Below, piece after piece: positions 24,701 to 35,800 of a DNA stretch of 64,000 nucleotides. The notes under the pieces are model-generated. The model was given only the letters and a program-made list of their open reading frames with translations, had not been told where the DNA came from and made no database searches. The DNA comes from Sisyra terminalis. Taxonomy: Eukaryota; Arthropoda; Insecta; Neuroptera; Sisyridae. The position numbers and the translations under genes were made by a program. Numbering within the stretch: the stretch's first letter is position 1; each line of letters begins with the position of its first letter. The stretch covers positions 10,788,001-10,852,000 of the forward strand of contig OY292280.1 of assembly GCA_958496175.1 (NCBI GenBank), read 5' to 3'.

Positions 24701-25857
24701 CATATTAGTTATAAAATGACGGTAAAAATGACGATTTTCTTATTTAACTCATTATGGACACTGAAAACCGTAAGGGTTATCCAAGCTTATGAGACCATTT
24801 CTTTTTTTCTTACAATTCTTACATTATGGGAGATATTCGTACCCGATTTTATGAGGAGACATTATGAAAAAAAAATTGATTAAAAATAAACGTTTTGTGT
24901 CTCTTTTATTATCTGCTATCCTGCTTGGTGTCATAACTATGTTCGAAAAGTTTTCTAACAAATGAGAGAGTAGATTGCAAAAAGGGATTACATCAGATTA
25001 CAAACGATTCCATTAGATTGCGTACGACTCAATAATCACATTAGAAACGAACTAAAGCATTTCCCTTTTAATAAGTTTTCCTTTTTTTTTCCAAGAGAAG
25101 AAAAAGTTTTTATCTTTTGTGTCATTAAAGAACAATTGCTACTAATATATAAATGCAACACGAAACGATTATCAATAGTTCTCTCCATTTTCTAGAATCA
25201 TTTTTATCATGCATTTCATTGTACTTTTAAAAGCTTTAGCATTGTAAACCTTTTTACATGTGCGGACTACAAAAATTTGAAAACATTTCCTGAATATTTT
25301 TTTTCGCGCACCATTGAATAATTTCTATCTGATTCAACTAGTAGTAGTCATAAACCATAAAACTGTAGTTCCTTTACAGTTGAGCAAGGAGTATTAAAAT
25401 GATTATTTATAGCATGATTATTTTTGATTTAACGGTTCTTAAACTCTTTGTGAAGTTACTCGAAAATACAAGCAACAAGTGTTTGTTGGGAAGTTCTAGA
25501 CTTTTGCAGAACGAAAGCATAATGTTCATTTAGAAATTCGATAGCTATACGCGGGATTAACTTAGGGGAGACAGTAGATTAAAAGTAAAGATTGTTTCAA
25601 TGATACTTTTCAAGTTAAGTTTTAAATGTTAATGATGGCTAAAAAGATTAAATGAATCAAACATCCGTACATCTCACAACTGTAAGGGATGTTTTCTTGT
25701 TTAGGGTGGCAAGTTTATTGTCGAGCTTTAGAAGCCGTAGACAATTTGGTTAAATCTTTTTCTATTGAAGACTATCCGGGAAAGCTCTACATTTAAACCA
25801 AAAGCTCTTCACTTTCGTAAATTCTTCTGGTCTATTTGTCATTTTTTTGTGTCTAAT
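24701..25857. other. No gene seen
   Basis: AT-rich intergenic DNA. Near 25563 the sequence taggggagacagtagatt may be an eroded end of the GGGGAGACTGGG element. No exon supported. Confidence 0.45.
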
Positions 25858-27525
25858 TTATGCAGTATTCGAACCCCATTTTAGTTGCAAATATTTTCCC
25901 GTCAATTTACCATTAGTTTGGAACATCAGCTATTCAAGGGATCCAAAAAATATTATGGTTAACCAAAAGCATCTAATAAAACTGTGTATACAATATATAG
26001 AATATATTGCGGTCCAATTTATGTAGTATAATTTAATATAATAATATATAAAAACCATACCATAAACATAAATTTGAACAGAAGTTCAAATAAAAATATT
26101 CGTGACGTATTGCCCAGATACGTATTTCGATTGCCAAGCAAGCTTCATCAGTGGTCATCAAGTAGTTTGGATCACTCCGTAACTGCTTTGTGATGATTAA
26201 CAAAAAAAAAAAAAAATTGAACCGCAATATATCCTATATATTGTATACACAGTATAACTGTTCAAAGTCAGCGAAAAAATCTTATTTTGCTTCTAATAAA
26301 AATTTTGGCTCCTGACAAAAATTAATCGATATAATATTTTTACAATAAAACTCTGGAAACTTCCAAAAGCCTTGCTTTTTAGGTGACCCAAGTATGCCAC
26401 ATCGAATAAAAAACAGAAAAGTTCAACTGTTTATACAATATATAGAATATATTGTGGTCCAATTTATGTAGTATAATTTAATATAATTTTACCATAAACA
26501 TAAATTAGAACATATAATAATTCAATTGTGGGCAATAAGGACGAAGCTTCTTGTGGAATCTTATTTATTTTATCGCCAACGTTTCGTCAGTTATTTCTGA
26601 CTTCTTCAGGACTCTATAATGAAAATACATAACATTTAAAAATAAGCAACAACTATTGTCAAAATTATAAATAAATAAATAACAATTCATAAGTCTTAGT
26701 CCATATAAATCTTAGTTAATTAATGTGAAATCTAACCAAAAAATTATTAAATTTCAATATCATTATTTAAATACGTCAGAAATAACTGACGAAACGTTGG
26801 CGATAAAATAAATAAGATTCCACAAGAAGCTTCGTCCATATTGTCCACAATTTAATTATTATATTTAAAAAGATAAGGACTTAAACAACATGGATAAATT
26901 AGAACAAAAGTTCAAACAAAAATATTTGCGACGTATTGCCCAAATACGTATTTCGATTGCCAAGCAATCTTCCTCAGTGGTCATCAAGTAGTTTGGATCG
27001 CTCCGTAACTACTTTGTGATGATTCGCAAAATAATCTTGGATTGATCTCAATTTATAGGTCGAGCCTTTCTCTTTTTGCGATGTGGTTGTGAAGGGGGGG
27101 GGGAGCGATCCAAACTACTTAATGACCACTGAGGAAGATTGCTTGGCAATTGAAATACGTATCTGGGCAATACGTCACAAATATTTTTGTTTGAACTTCT
27201 GTTCAAATTTATGTTTATGGTATAATTATATTAGATTATACTATATAAATTGGGCCACAATATAGTCTATATATAAACAGTTGAACTTTTCTGTTTTTTG
27301 GTCGATGTGGATAACTTGGGTCACCTAGTAAGCAAGGCTTTTGGAAGTTTCCAGAGTTTTATTGTAAAAATGTTATATCGATTAATTTTTGTCAGAAGCC
27401 AAAATTTTTATTAGAAGCTTTTGGTTAACCATAATATTTTTTGGATCCCTTGAATAGCTTACATTCCAAATTAATGGTAAATTAACGGTAAAGTATTTGC
27501 AACTAAAATGGGGTTCAAATACTGC
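25858..27525. repeat. 1.67 kb foldback of the CGATTGCCAAGC family
   Basis: The left arm (25858 to about 26460) and right arm (about 26870 to 27525) are reverse complements: gcagtattcgaaccccattt near 25862 pairs with aaatggggttcaaatactgc near 27507, and ttgggtcacctagtaagcaa near 27317 pairs with the stretch near 26377. Each arm includes the family core (CAGATACGTATTTCGATTGC and gtggtcatcaagtagtttgg). A separate MITE (26515-26862) sits near the centre. The word-level reading frames found here, and again at 60378-60587, are by-products of the repeat. Confidence 0.7.
26515..26862. mobile_element. MITE with GACGAAACGTTGG arms
   Basis: Its inverted arms run gtggaatcttatttatttta, tcgccaacgtttcgtcagtt (near 26555-26590) and the mirror tgacgaaacgttggcgataa (near 26790). 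The ends are ataattcaattgtgg and ccacaatttaattat. It is inserted inside the surrounding palindrome, so it is younger. Near 26581-26609 on the minus strand it has CTGAAGA, a 5 bp hairpin, then GAAAC, which resembles a hammerhead ribozyme core. Confidence 0.65.
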
Positions 27526-27695
27526 AGGATTGCTTGGCAATCGAAATACGTATCTGGGCAATATGTGTCAAATATTTTTGTTTGAACTTCTGTTCAAATT
27601 TATCTTTATGGTATGATTTTTTTTATTATATTAAATTATACTACATAAATTGAACCACAATTTATTCTATATATTGTATAAACAGTTTAACTGTT
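27526..27695. repeat. CGATTGCCAAGC family copy
   Basis: ATTGCTTGGCAATCGAAATAC, shared with the other copies, starts near 27531. It is followed by ctgggcaatatgtgtcaaat, tgaacttctgttcaaattta, and ends in an attctatatattgtataaac block near 27690. It lies just outside the foldback. Confidence 0.7.
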
Positions 27696-28310
27696 TAAAA
27701 AAAATCTTTTTGATTGGAAAACTTCAAATCCAGATACGGTTTTTTGCATTTGGTGTTCAAAAATTGAATCCAATATTTTTTTTGTATTACACAAACAGAT
27801 TTTGCGTTTCTAATACCCAAAAGTTAATATTTGGGTACTTAATTAGATGATGATAAATGAAATCTTAGTTTTTTGCTGGGAAACCTACAAAATGAGTCAT
27901 TTGTGTTACTCGAATCGCCAATCACTAATGTTGGGTCCATGCTTTTCGATGCTTCTGAGATTGAGGAACCTTTTTCTCTGCAATTTATTCTGAATTTTCT
28001 TTGAAACCTGCTCAAATCTCTTGTTTGAATGGTTTTTTATCGTCGCTGGTTCCAAATATGAGGTTCATTACTTTGAATTCCAATTTCGAGTACCAAAAGT
28101 ATACATTGACAAATTTTTGGAGTTGATTTTTACGAATACAACATATTTGAAGTGTTTCTCCTTAAAATTCCTGGAAGTCAAGATCATACCAATCTTCAGA
28201 TATCCTAAAGAATTTAATGAACATCAGTTGATAATTTACTTCCCCAGAAATGGTTCAAATGCGTAATTTGAACTCATTTCAAAAATAATTTGGAATAAAC
28301 TCCAGAAGAA
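27696..28310. other. No gene seen
   Basis: Intergenic DNA with an unrecognised 81-codon open frame at 28021-28266. Part of it (ccagaaatggttcaaatgcg) weakly resembles the cacgaaatgattcaaatgtg word of the duplication at 33.9 kb. Confidence 0.4.
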
Positions 28311-28425
28311 AGCCTACTAGTGGCCGAGTGGTCAAGGTGACCATTTCAAACCCTTAAAAAAGAACTTAAGAACTAAAGAAAAGCTAAAGAACTAAGTAGT
28401 TATAAAGCGACGTAATAACAGTTTA
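28311..28425 (+). repeat. tRNA-derived SINE, copy 3 (truncated)
   Basis: A well-preserved head, AGCCTACTAGTGGCCGAGTG, with GTCAAGGTGACC is followed by a shortened, rearranged body and the tail words aagtagttataaagcgac and aataacagtttaaaaaac. The B box region is lost. Confidence 0.65.
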
Positions 28426-29866
28426 AAAAACAGTTTCTAGACCTTCAAGTGCGTTGAAGACTTAAGGGACCCAATATTCGTAATTGGGGACCTCGAAAAC
28501 TTCGAATAGCAAAATTTTACTTATTTTGCATATTTCTTGGCAGAAGAAGAAAATTTTATTTCCTCAAATCTAAGCCTAAAGTTATAACCAGTGGTTATTT
28601 TTTTAATGCTTTTCGAAATCAAAAACAGTATATCAATTCGATTTTTCTCTCTTTTTTTAAGCTGTTGACCTAATTTGTGCTATGTATGATACTCCAATAA
28701 ATTATGTATACAATTTCAATCAAAAATCGATAGGTAATAATTTCGGTTAGTAAATTATTTCATCTGCAATTGAATCACTAATTTAATTACGGTGCTATAT
28801 CGGATTTCAATTAATAATGCATATACATACTTTGATGATTTCAATTTTAAACATGAAAATATACGTTTGTTCTAACATGGAATATTGGAAGTAATTTTAG
28901 ATTTATAATGAAGTATTGAGTATAATTAATAATGTTATAGTTGGAAAATTGATTGAATTGGGTGCATTAGCAAAACTGAGTCAAAGTTTATATCATTTTT
29001 CACTACAAAATTCCTGAATTTTCTAGTTGATTCAAGTAATAGTTCTGGATATAAAGCTTTTGAAAGCTCAGCGCACCGCCTGTATGTCAAAGGATGCAAC
29101 TTTGCTCATAGAAAAATCGATGTTTCGAAAGTGAAACATCGAAGTTTAAGTTCGATATATCGATTTTTTCGATATTTTTTACGACCACTTATATAAAATA
29201 TTCCGAAATAGCACAATGCTATTCCGTAAAATTGTGAACTCCGTCAGTACTGTCGATTCTTTGTCTTTACCAGGCAAGAATCACATCATATTCTATTTTT
29301 ATCTCAACAATTCTTTGAAATTTTCAATCCTGTCTTTTCTTATTATCAATAATTCGTAGTTTTCTGATATTATTCCTCTACGTAATCTTCTTAGAAGTTT
29401 CTCTTATATTATTTTCTTCATCCAGCTTATTTGCAAAAGTTTTTCCAAGCCCACACTTAAGACGGTATTAAACGAGCGCTCAGGGTTTGATTGCATATAT
29501 TAATACTGGAAATAAGTAGAATATCAATATTCCCATTCTAAGAAATAGCTCAAGGATATTATGGTGCACAATTGATTCCCGGATTTATTGAATAATGTTC
29601 TAACCTTTGCATTTATCCTATTTCTGTCTAGAATCTGAGAAAAAAGGAAACGGTAGGATATTACGTCCAACGTTGTCTTTTTGCAAAGTCGACTGGCAGA
29701 TGGAGTATTGATCCCATGTAATTAAGGGTCCTTTCTAATTTGGACAATATTGAATATTCCAAAATTCATAATCCCAGAAAAAGTTAATGAACTTTTTAAT
29801 ATGGTACTTCAATGTCCATACAATTTATAAAATATATAGTGATCTTATTTATGAAATATATTTTAC
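28426..29866. other. Intergenic DNA; TATCGAT repeat near 29110
   Basis: No gene supported. At 29105-29245 a copy of the TATCGAT family is present (gatatatcgattttttcgat, then attccgtaaaattgtgaact). The rest is unrecognised. Confidence 0.45.
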
Positions 29867-29868
29867 AG

Positions 29869-29985
29869 AAGCAAACCGTTTTCGTAAGGTATGGTAAAGA
29901 TATGTAGACGAAGTTTTTGCTATTTATGATGAAGGAGCAATAGATTCGGAAAATTTATTAGATTATCTGTTTAGATAGTCTAAGA
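29869..29985 (+). pseudogene. Penelope-like reverse transcriptase relic
   Basis: The + frame reads K-V-W-stop-RYVDEVFAIYDEG, then SENLLDYLFR (29890-29976). Intact Penelope-like elements have a W.RYVDDVF.I motif with the catalytic YVDD. Here one D is E and a stop sits between W and R, so this is a dead fragment. No GIY-YIG endonuclease is readable nearby. Other reverse transcriptases also use YxDD, but the RYVDDVFAI context favours Penelope-like. Confidence 0.6.
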
Positions 29986-30512
29986 AATTTTCCGTGTAGT
30001 ACTCTGATTGAATAGAGAAATAAGGAACTGGGGATAACAAGTTTGGAACTGAAATTATCGGAAAGCACCTAGTGTAACGAGTGCTGAGATTCACCCAGCT
30101 GCTTGGTTTTAACTAGGTAAAGTAGGGACCCAGAAAGTATAATAAACCCTGGGAATGCTGTGTTGAAGCTCAACTCATCCTGGATAACCTAATTAAAAAA
30201 ATGGTAAACCAGCATTTTTTTCTACCATGAATGCTGAATCAGGCTATGATGAGTTTTCATGGTATACAGCATTCATGGTAGAAAAAAAGGCTGATTTACC
30301 ATTTTTTTAGTTAGGTGATCCAGGATGAGATTAGTTGAGCTTCAACACAGCATCCCCAGGGTTTATTATGCTTCCTGGGTCCCTACTTCTCCTAGTTAAA
30401 ACCAAACAGCTGGGTGAATCTCAACATTCGTTACACTAGGTGCTTTCCGATAATTTCAGTTCCAAACTTGTTATCCCCAGTTCCTGATTTCTCTATTCAT
30501 TCAGAGTACTAC
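29985..30512. repeat. Near-perfect 0.53 kb palindrome
   Basis: The arms, about 29985-30235 and 30255-30512, are reverse complements, with matches such as aactggggataacaagtttg against caaacttgttatccccagtt and caccatttttttagttagg against cctaattaaaaaaatggt. The spacer is about 20 bp. Such a structure would extrude a long hairpin. It lies between Penelope and RNase H relics and has no terminal repeats that I can match to other families here. Confidence 0.8.
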
Positions 30513-30719
30513 ATTCCTATAGAAGCGGTTTCATCATTTTCCTGATAAAACCTACTTATCCACATGTAATCCCATGCTTCTGTATTTCACAGTGGCCAGT
30601 TATTCGACTCGCTACCATTCTGTAATTAGTTTTTGTGATAGTTTTCCCATAATTCTTCTACTGTGCTTTTTTCTAGTAATGCTCTTCCATTTTATGCCGT
30701 GGTTTTTTCATCACCGATC

Positions 30720-31065
30720 TTGTAAACCCAAATACAAGTTGTGGGTCTGCGATGATTAATTGGGATCCTTTCCGGTAAAGGACGTTCGTTTTTTACATTT
30801 GATACCTTTATAGTCGGGTACCCATCCTAAGTTTACTTTCTTTTTTTTTGGTTGCCAGGCTTATGAGGGTTTCAGTTTATTCCCAGGTCAATTAAAGCTA
30901 ATCTGTGATTTAGCTAGTGTCTTTAATATGATCTGGCTATCGGTAAATATGTGGATTGTACTATTTTTGAAATACCTCCTTAGGCCTTTCCGTTCAGAGA
31001 CTAGATATGGTGGGTTTTCCCAACGATATGGATAATTCATTCTAGGTTCCCCCCATAAATACTCC
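30720..31065 (-). pseudogene. RNase H domain relic of a non-LTR retrotransposon
   Basis: On the minus strand the translation reads, in order, SISLGKPTISSL, IHIFTDSQIILKTLAKSQIS (30955 down to 30898), PGNKLKP, and VNLGWVPDYKGIK (near 30835-30797). In Jockey/R1-type elements RNase H has the same order: a strand, FTDSQAALKAL, then V.L.WVPGH.GI.GNE.AD. TDSQ and WVP..GI are kept, the H is lost, and stops interrupt the frame. Confidence 0.65.
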
Positions 31066-32877
31066 TATTAATTTGGAGGTTCTTCATATTTAATATTTTC
31101 ACTTACTCCATATACGGTGCTCCTAGAAAGGTCCTACTTCGATTTACGTATACTTCATTGTATGTGTCAATCGAATAATTTCATATTCTTCTAATTCTTT
31201 CAATTATCTGGTATCCTATCAATTATTTGTTTACGTTTAAGGATCTTCGATTGGTTACTAAAGACTCACTAGTTTTCCGAAATTATCGAACATCTTCTAT
31301 TAATGAACCATCAAATCATGGATCAATGGATAACAGTTTATGTCATCTCTAAAAATAGTGATAGTTTTCCGTAATATATTCTCATTTCTATTTGGGTAGA
31401 ATCCCTGATAATAATACTTTATTCTAGGAATTTTAATGGATTGAAGGTGACACCAGGAGAAAGTAGTTGAAAAAATAAATGCAGAACTAATTTTATCCCT
31501 TGACAGTATTGATGAGATGACTGTTTAGATTATATCAAAGAGAAAATTATGAATTAGTGATCCGGAAAAAGATAATTTTTGCGTCAGTTTAGCTAAACAT
31601 TTTTTACGTTGTGTAATCGGTTTGACCAATTAGATGATGAACTTTATGTCTATAAATGTTAATCTGATGATGACAGGTATCCTCGAAAAAAAATTCAGTC
31701 CTTTGAAGTCGTTTGAAAACGACGGCAAATAAACTTCAAATAAAAGTAAACTGTAAGTTGTTTTGAATGAAAAAAGGTAAATAAAAAAGGAGTTGACAGA
31801 AAAGTTTTCATATTTTTTTTTTGTTCTTAACAAAAAGAAAATGTTTTATTTATTAAGATATCTCAGGTAAGAAAATTCGTGAAAACAACGCGAAGAAAAT
31901 AATATTCACGAAATGTTGGTCAAGTTTCAAGTGGAATTTCACGAAAAGTATTTGTAGGGGTTGGCGGAAATTTATCGCCTTCACCCTTACCGCCGCCGGC
32001 ATCCCACACAGAAAAACTTTCCCCATTTATTATAAAAAAAAAGACGACATTTCAATAGAAAATCCCGACCCTTGCCAAAACAAAAAGAGAGCCCCAACTA
32101 AACCATGGGAATTTAAAGTTTGCAAAGTTTGATAATGGAAAACTGAATATTTCATTTACAAAACTATATTATCGTTAATTTTTAATGGAATTAAGGGTAG
32201 AAAGGGTCACAGTATCGAGCGATAATCGTTTCAAATAATAATTTTCTTGATAGGTCCGATAAAAGATTTTCTAAACACGCTAGAACTTCCCTCTATTACT
32301 ATTTCCATGTGCTAAATTTTCCACGAAGTTTGCTGGAAAAGCCGTGGTTAAAACGATTCGTAAACTTTCTCAAAATCAATGAATGAATACGTGACAACGT
32401 TTCATCCTCTTATGTGAAAATTTCATTCAACGAAAATGCAACTGGTTTCCCTCGAAAATCGATACTGAACTGTCTAAGCGAATTTTCACCACATGTTACC
32501 AATAAGGGGTTAGAGTAGGGGGGTCGAATCAGGGGAAAGCAAATTTTCACGTTCGTTTCAAGGAAAAGGGACTTTCGGAAAACTATCCCTTTTTATGATA
32601 CAACAAGCAACAAAATGGACCAATAAATCCTGGAATCACAACTTTTCTATTAGTTGATAACATTTAATAATTCAAAAAAATTCATTAAATTTATTCGATG
32701 ACTTACTAAATTGATACAAACTCAGTGATATACTTTTTGTGGTAAGAAAATCAAATGTATTCATATTGCTGTTTTGTAAAAGGTGTTGTGTATGGCTGGA
32801 AAAAACTGTTATGGTCTTTTCTTTGATAAAAAAGAAATAATTAACGAAGGGCACTAATTGATCGATGATGGTTTTAG
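31066..32877. promoter_or_regulatory. Upstream region of the secreted-protein gene; no exon seen
   Basis: This stretch lies between repeats and the start codon at 32878. It contains several CGTG/CACG words (31880-32570) like those near 3000-3560. No TATA/initiator pair stands out. The bases before the ATG read ttttag, so an acceptor and an upstream non-coding exon are possible. Confidence 0.3.
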
Positions 32878-35800
32878 ATGAAGTCGCGGACTGTTATTCT
32901 GGTGAATTTGCTGATTTGGAGTTGGTCGGGATTTGGAGTGCTGGTCTCGGCACGGCCGAACCGCGGACCTGCTGCAAACGGCGCCGTCGGCGGCGGGTTG
33001 CCTATGTCAGCGTTGTCGGACACCGGCGGCGAAGTGATTGGTGTCAAATCCGACGCCGATATTGCTACATCGCTCGGGGAACCCAGCTGCGAGCAATTGC
33101 GTGCTATGTGGCGCTTTTCCAAGCGTCAATCTCGCGCCGCTGAAATCACCAACGAAATACCCACATACCGAGACCCATTCACGAACAATATATGGCAAGC
33201 ACCGTACGAATCCGATGCAAGATCCCGCAGTATAGCTGGGTAAGTTTCCATTCAACTATACAGTGCAATATTTTACTAGAAATCTTCCAATTCCTTCTGG
33301 GTTTTCGTTCTATCATTTCAATATTGCTTTCAGAACATAAACATTTTTGTAACTATTGACTATAGCACGGAGTATAGATTCAAAGAACAGTATAGGCTTT
33401 TTCACTATATTCATGAACACAAAATGGACCTAAATCGTAGTTCGATTTTCTGTCACCAACAGCACAAATATTCGCAAAACGAACCTAAGGTCACTAAAGT
33501 TATAATGCATGAAGGAAAATGAATCGAAATGTGGCGCCACCATTAATGAGTTAGCAACACTAAAATCGAAACTTATGTAAGGTAACTAAGTTAATATAAA
33601 TTAGTACTCTACTCTTTTGGTGGCGCTAAAAATTGACACATTTTCCATTGTGCAGAAGGTTGGAACTTTTTATTAACAAATGATAGAAGTTTTTATTAAC
33701 AAATGATAAAATTCAGATCTCAGCTTTTATTAAATAAGAAGACAAGATATTGTTTAAGATCGGTTTTTTATTTAATGTTTTTTAATATTCAAAATAGCTA
33801 CGTTTCGTTACGTATCGTAACTTCATCAAGCTTTTTGAATCACAAAAAATATATTAGTTTCAATTTAAATTCAATAAATAACAAATTGTATTTACATCCA
33901 CACTTCCCACGAAATGATTCAAATGTGTACTTTATGAAGTGTAGCGCGCTCTCCCGGTTAAAACCATGATTTATAAAATACACAAGTGGTCTCATGCGCT
34001 ACGTGACGTATTCAGAAGAAATTCGTATCTATCTTCAGACTGATTCAAATTTCAAAATTTTTCGTATGACGTCATTATTGTTTTCTAATGAGGCTACCTG
34101 TGTAATTTATAAACCTTGGTATAGAACCTCAAATTGATGCCCTTTATTAGCATTTCGTTTGGGCTCCTTGTATTAATACTCCGTGGACTATTAATTCAAA
34201 AACGACATTACTTTCCGGTCCCCCTAGTACTTTTTGTGAATAAATTAAAAGCTTTTGCCGTATTATCTGAATATCCACGTAATAGTTGCAAGGAGAAATA
34301 CCAAAAAAAGACTTGGAAGTCGAAATACGTCGACCACGAAACTTTATTACTAATCAGTATAAGACATATTACTTACGGTTGAAATAAATGGAGGAATACC
34401 AAAAAAACAAAACTTGGAAGTCCAAATACGGAACTATAATACAATTTTCTGACTTATAATTTTCTTAAAGTGACCACGAAACTTTATTACTAATCAGTAG
34501 AAGATATACTACTTATGGTTGAAATAAATGGAGGAATACCAAAAAGAAGACTTGAAAGTCGAAATACGTAACTATAATACAATTTTTCGACTTATAATTT
34601 TCTTAAAGTGGCTACGAAACTCCAATACAATCAGTATAAGATGTACTACTTATGAATGAAATAAATGAAGGAAATAATCGGTAAAGTCAAGTATATTTCA
34701 TCCTAGTTACAATCTTATTAAGTGGTATATTTCGGTGAACTCTAAACAGATTTGTGGTTGTTTACCAACCCTAAGTACAGTACACAATAACGGACCTAAA
34801 CCGTAGTTCTATTTTCTGTCACCAACAGCGCAAATATTCAGAATGAACCTTAGCTCACTAAAGTTATAATGCATGAAGGAAAATGTGTCGAGATGTGGCG
34901 CCGCCATTAGTGGGTTTGCAATACTAAAATCGAAACTTATGTAAGGTAACTAAGGTAATATATGTCAGTACTTCACTCTTTTGGTGGCGCTATAAATTGA
35001 CACATTTCCCATAGTGCAGAAGGTTGGAACTTAGTTTTTATCAACAAATGATAAAATTCAGACCTTAACTTTTATTAAATAAAAAGACAATTCAGGTTGT
35101 TTAAGATCGATTTTTAATTTAATGTTTTTTAATATTCAAATTAGCTACGTTTCGTTACGTATTGTAACTTCATCAAGCTTCTTGAATCACAAAAAATATA
35201 TTAGTTTCAATTTAAATTCAATAAATATTTTTTTTTTATTCACATCAACACTTCCCACGAAATGATTCAAACGTGTACTTTATGAAGTGTAGTGCGCTCT
35301 ACCGGTATAGGACGTCAAATTGATGCCATTTTTTTAATATTTCGTTTAGACTCCTTGCATTAATACTCCGTGGACTATTGATTCATAAACGACATTACTT
35401 TCCGGTCCCCCTAGTACTTTTTGTGAATAAATTAAAAGCTTTTGTTGTATTATCCGAATATTCACGTAACAATTGCAAGGAGAAATACCAAAAAAAAAGA
35501 CTTGGAAATCGAAATACGTAACTATAATACAATTTTTTGACTTATAATTTTCTTAAAGTGACCACGAAACTTTATTACTAATCAGTAAAAGATATACTAC
35601 TTATAGTTGAAATAAATGCAGGAATACCAAAAAGAAGACTTGGAAGTCGAAATACGTAACTACAATACAATTTTTCGACTTATAATTCTCTTAAAGTGGC
35701 TACGAAACTCTAATACTAAGCAGTATAAGATATACTACTTATGGTTGAAATAAATGAAGGAAATAATCGGTAAAGTTAAGTATATTTCATCCTAGTTACA

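Noticed and set aside
29985..30512. Terminator or attachment-site reading of the long palindrome
   Set aside because: Eukaryotic context and half-kilobase arms; it fits a repeat, not a terminator.
32865..33255. Several overlapping frames on both strands around exon 1 of the secreted gene
   Set aside because: Only the frame from 32878 has a signal peptide and joins exon 2 in phase; the others are shadows of a GC-richer exon.
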